Positions 5,765 through 7,439 of a DNA stretch of 7,439 nt are shown in pieces. The stretch comes from Miltoncostaeales bacterium. GTDB taxonomy: Bacteria; Actinomycetota; Thermoleophilia; Miltoncostaeales; Miltoncostaeaceae. Location: NCBI GenBank assembly GCA_030829765.1, contig JAUROO010000029.1, positions 1 to 7,439 of the forward strand. Direction: 5' to 3'. Each line of letters begins with the position of its first letter. Positions within the stretch are counted from its first letter, which is position 1. A program made the translations under genes and the position numbers. The notes under the pieces were generated by a model, which saw nothing but the letters and a program-made list of their open reading frames with translations, was not told the DNA's origin and searched no databases.

Positions 5765-6007
5765 ATGACCGCGAGCACGCGCAGCTACCTGCTCCTGGGC
5801 CCCCCGGACATCCTCCACGACCTGCTGAACGACTTCGCCGAGGACGGCTGGGCATGCTCCGCCGATCGCTGGCTGGCAGTGATCACCCGGCCTGCGGGTG
5901 ATGACGGCCCCGACCCCGGCGGTTGGCCCACCGAGGTGACCCTGCAGGGCATCTCCCGCGACGGCCACGAAGCCGCCTGCCGGGATCACCTGAGCCCGCT
6001 CGAGTAG
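5765..6007 (+). CDS. Unrecognised 80-residue protein
   Basis: I do not recognise this protein. It is short and acidic, has three Trp and two Cys, and no signal peptide or obvious membrane span. The N-terminal half (about 6-41, including PPDILHDLLNDFAEDGW) looks helical then beta, and the second half is rich in Gly, Pro and Asp. ATG 5765 is chosen because TATCCT lies seven bases upstream and no Shine-Dalgarno site is present; extending upstream would cross the promoter. It diverges from the 99-residue gene across a shared promoter and converges on the DsbA-like gene, with a hairpin over both stops. Codon use matches the neighbours. A reverse-strand frame covers much of the same bases (5720-5989), but it has no promoter or neighbour fit. 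Confidence 0.65.
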   Translation: MTASTRSYLLLGPPDILHDLLNDFAEDGWACSADRWLAVITRPAGDDGPDPGGWPTEVTLQGISRDGHEAACRDHLSPLE

Positions 6008-6022
6008 GGGGACTGCCCCCTA
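6005..6022. terminator. Perfect hairpin over both convergent stop codons, likely shared terminator
   Basis: TAGGGGG (6005-6011) and CCCCCTA (6016-6022) form an uninterrupted 7-bp stem with a four-base loop, ACTG. The two TAG stop codons, one per strand, are the stem ends. Five G-C pairs next to a tight loop make a stable hairpin in RNA from either strand, so it can serve both convergent genes. No T tract follows on either side, so it would be a hairpin-only terminator. Confidence 0.55.
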
Positions 6023-6895
6023 GGCGGCCGTCCAGAGTCCGTCGTCGCCGATCGGCTCCACGGTCACGGTGCCCCGGCCCGCCGCACGGATGAGCGACTG
6101 CGCCGCCGCGCGGCGGTTGATGGGCTGCTCGATGTCGGTGCGCATCACCTCGGCCACCTCCTGGGTGGTGAGCCCCAGTGGGAACTCGGCCAGCACATCC
6201 TCGGGCCGATCATCGGGCACCGCGCGCCGCGACCCGGCGGGGTCGAGGTTGGCCACCACCACGTCGTATGCCTCCATGGGCTGGAACCCACCGGCCTCCA
6301 GCACCCGGTCGCCCGCGCGGAAGATCAGGGACGGGGCCGTGTAGCGCACGGCCCCGTCGGTGTCGGCGCCCTTGCCCTGGAATGCCGTGGGGCTGCCCGC
6401 CGCCGTGCGCGCCTCGGCCTTATCGGCCTGGTAGGCCTGCTCGACCTCGGGCGCGTCGATCGTCGCCATCACCCGCTTCACGTCCAGCCCCGGCACGCGG
6501 CGCAGGGCCGTGGCGATGTTCGCGTCCTCGTCCATGAGCATGCGCGTGGTGAACCAGCCCAGCTGCAGGGCGCGGAATGCCGTGATCTCCTGCCCGGGTG
6601 CGAGAAGCCGCACCGCGTGGAGCGCGCGGCATGCCCGGCCTGTTCCCGTCAGGCGGGCCCGGGGGCCCTGCGTGAACGGCATCCCGAACTGCCGGAACAT
6701 CTCCATGCGCTGGCCCATCATGATGGGGTCGTAGCCGCGCTGCTCGTACATGGAGGCGTCCTCGGCGATGCCGATGGTGACCAGCCGCCACTGCAGCCGC
6801 GGCCCGTAGCGCCACTGGAGGGCAGCGAGCGAGGGCGACGCCGAGTAGCCCCACGGGCAGCCGGGGTCGGAGATGAAGGTGATCTCGATGTCCAT
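6020..6895 (-). CDS. DsbA-fold (thioredoxin-like) protein with a single active-site Cys
   Basis: A 291-residue cytoplasmic protein of the DsbA superfamily (FrnE / 2-hydroxychromene-2-carboxylate isomerase branch). A first beta strand, IEITFIS, leads into DPGCPWGY (10-17), the place of the CxxC redox motif. Here only Cys13 remains and the second Cys is Gly16, so classic disulfide exchange is unlikely; a monothiol, glutathione/mycothiol-linked or isomerase activity is possible. A helical insert follows (about 40-165), then the likely cis-Pro loop YTAPSLIF with Pro188. The C-terminal part (about 230-291, TTQEVAEVM to GDDGLW) resembles a small winged-helix-like add-on seen in actinobacterial relatives. 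ATG 6895 is chosen over ATG 6901 because TACGAT (6908-6903) then lies seven bases upstream. It is monocistronic as far as visible, and divergent from the GH15-type gene. Confidence 0.82.
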   Translation of the reverse strand: MDIEITFISDPGCPWGYSASPSLAALQWRYGPRLQWRLVTIGIAEDASMYEQRGYDPIMMGQRMEMFRQFGMPFTQGPRARLTGTGRACRALHAVRLLAPGQEITAFRALQLGWFTTRMLMDEDANIATALRRVPGLDVKRVMATIDAPEVEQAYQADKAEARTAAGSPTAFQGKGADTDGAVRYTAPSLIFRAGDRVLEAGGFQPMEAYDVVVANLDPAGSRRAVPDDRPEDVLAEFPLGLTTQEVAEVMRTDIEQPINRRAAAQSLIRAAGRGTVTVEPIGDDGLWTAA

Positions 6896-6902
6896 AGCCA
6901 TG

Positions 6903-6908
6903 ATCGTA
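6903..6908 (-). promoter_or_regulatory. -10 box (TACGAT) for the DsbA-like gene, leaderless start
   Basis: On the minus strand TACGAT is followed by CATGGCT and then ATG 6895. The in-frame ATG at 6901 is only one base from the box, too close to lie on the transcript, so the box selects the second ATG. No Shine-Dalgarno sequence precedes either one. Confidence 0.5.
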
Positions 6909-6924
6909 GGCGCTGGGGCTCGGG

Positions 6925-6930
6925 TAGCCT
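6925..6930 (+). promoter_or_regulatory. -10 box (TAGCCT) for the GH15-type gene, leaderless start
   Basis: TAGCCT is followed by six bases, GCGCCC, and ATG 6937. It shares a 41-bp gap with the divergent box at 6903-6908, so both genes' promoters are packed into the same short region. No -35 match is evident. Confidence 0.55.
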
Positions 6931-6936
6931 GCGCCC

Positions 6937-7439
6937 ATGGCAGAACCTCTCCTCATCTCCGACGGCCGGGCCATGGGCCTGGTCGACGACCGCGCCAGGC
7001 TTTCGTGGCTGGTGGCGCCCCGCATCGACCAGCCCAGCATCGTGAGCGGTCTCATCGATCCCGAGCGCGGTGGCGGCATCGAGCTGGTGTTCCCCGACTC
7101 GGAGCCCGTCGCGCATCGCCACCGCGAGGGCACGCTGATCGTGGAGACCGACCTGGAGGGCCCCACGGGCGCCGTGCGCGTGATCGACGCGTTGGCCATC
7201 CCGCCGCGCGGCCCCGTGCAGGCGGCGTGGCCCGGCATGTTCGTGCGACAGGTGCTGGTACTGAAGGGCGAGGTGGAGATCGGCCTGGTCACGCGCCTGC
7301 GCTACGCCTACGGCCGCAACCCCCCGCGCTGGCGCGGCGAAGGTCGCAAGATCATCGGCTACGGGCCCGGCCTCACCATCGAGCTGCAGAGCGAGATCCC
7401 GCCCCGCGCCTACGGCGTCGACCTGGGCGGCACCACCAC
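6937..7439 (+). CDS. GH15 glucoamylase/trehalase-type protein, N-terminal part (runs off window)
   Basis: The frame from ATG 6937 stays open to the last base (167 codons), so the gene is cut by the window edge. The residues match the N-terminal trehalase-like beta-sandwich domain that precedes the catalytic (alpha/alpha)6 barrel in bacterial GH15 proteins: ISDGRAMGLVDDRARLSWL (7-25) parallels the usual ISD-R-ALV-DGSIDWL, and PRIDQPSIVSGLID followed by GGG (28-47) parallels PRFDSPSVF-LLD-GG. GTLIVETD (65-72), VRVIDAL (80-86) and YAYGRNPPRW (123-132) also fit. Family members hydrolyse alpha-glucosidic bonds (trehalose, maltodextrins). The catalytic Glu residues lie beyond the window, so activity cannot be judged. 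The start is set by TAGCCT six bases upstream. It is divergent from the DsbA-like gene, and no functional tie between them is known. Confidence 0.82.
   Translation, partial: MAEPLLISDGRAMGLVDDRARLSWLVAPRIDQPSIVSGLIDPERGGGIELVFPDSEPVAHRHREGTLIVETDLEGPTGAVRVIDALAIPPRGPVQAAWPGMFVRQVLVLKGEVEIGLVTRLRYAYGRNPPRWRGEGRKIIGYGPGLTIELQSEIPPRAYGVDLGGTT

Noticed and set aside
5443..5778. Longer start (ATG 5766 or GTG 5778) for the 99-residue protein
   Set aside because: It would overlap the divergent gene's ATG and erase both -10 boxes, and the added residues (MRRRIECAA) read through the promoter.
6420..7292. Reverse 290-codon frame crossing the DsbA-like gene and the GH15-type gene
   Set aside because: It cuts across the divergent promoter region and two recognisable genes in other frames, and its sequence is unlike any family.
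1..7439. Mobile element, CRISPR array, defence island, phage or biosynthetic cluster
   Set aside because: No transposase, integrase, regularly spaced repeats, terminal inverted repeats or composition break was seen. Gene content is housekeeping plus small hypotheticals.

Overview
The window is a compact, very G+C-rich stretch of bacterial chromosome. It reads as ordinary housekeeping DNA of an actinobacterium. The support for that is the codon bias, a glmU-prs pair preceded by tRNA-Gln, an actinobacterial-type N-terminal extension on Prs, a [2Fe-2S]-type IlvD, and many gene starts that look leaderless with a TANNNT -10 box. Placement in a deep-branching class such as Thermoleophilia is only a guess. 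I see no mobile element, CRISPR array, phage gene or defence system, and every intergenic gap is under 100 bp.

Layout from left to right. Bases 1-45 are the tail of a forward gene. A small DoxX-like membrane protein follows on the + strand (102-536). It converges on, and shares stop-codon bases with, a minus-strand run that reads right to left: tRNA-Gln(UUG) (3022-2949), glmU (2925-1531) and prs (1531-533). The tRNA lies 23 bp ahead of glmU, and glmU and prs overlap by one base, so the three are probably one transcript. Upstream on the same strand is a second run: an unrecognised 99-residue protein (5739-5440), an alpha/beta hydrolase of the COG2945 type (5443-4796) and ilvD (4799-3090). These are joined by GTGA and ATGA overlaps. 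A divergent gene for an unrecognised 80-residue protein (5765-6007, +) faces a DsbA-fold protein (6895-6020, -), and a perfect hairpin spans both of their stop codons. At the right edge a divergent gene (6937 onward, +) encodes the N-terminal domain of a GH15 glucoamylase/trehalase-type protein and runs off the window.

The core functions are PRPP supply (prs), UDP-GlcNAc for the cell wall (glmU), glutamine decoding (tRNA) and branched-chain amino acid and pantothenate synthesis (ilvD). The other genes have no evident common pathway.

The most informative signal is regulatory. All six start codons that appear to begin a transcript or stand next to a promoter have TANNNT 6-8 bp upstream and no clear Shine-Dalgarno site, which fits leaderless transcription. 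Genes internal to the runs (glmU, the hydrolase) have a Shine-Dalgarno sequence, and prs overlaps glmU. At 5748-5757 two such -10 boxes on opposite strands share the same TA step, giving a compact bidirectional promoter. I did not find a convincing undescribed multi-gene system.
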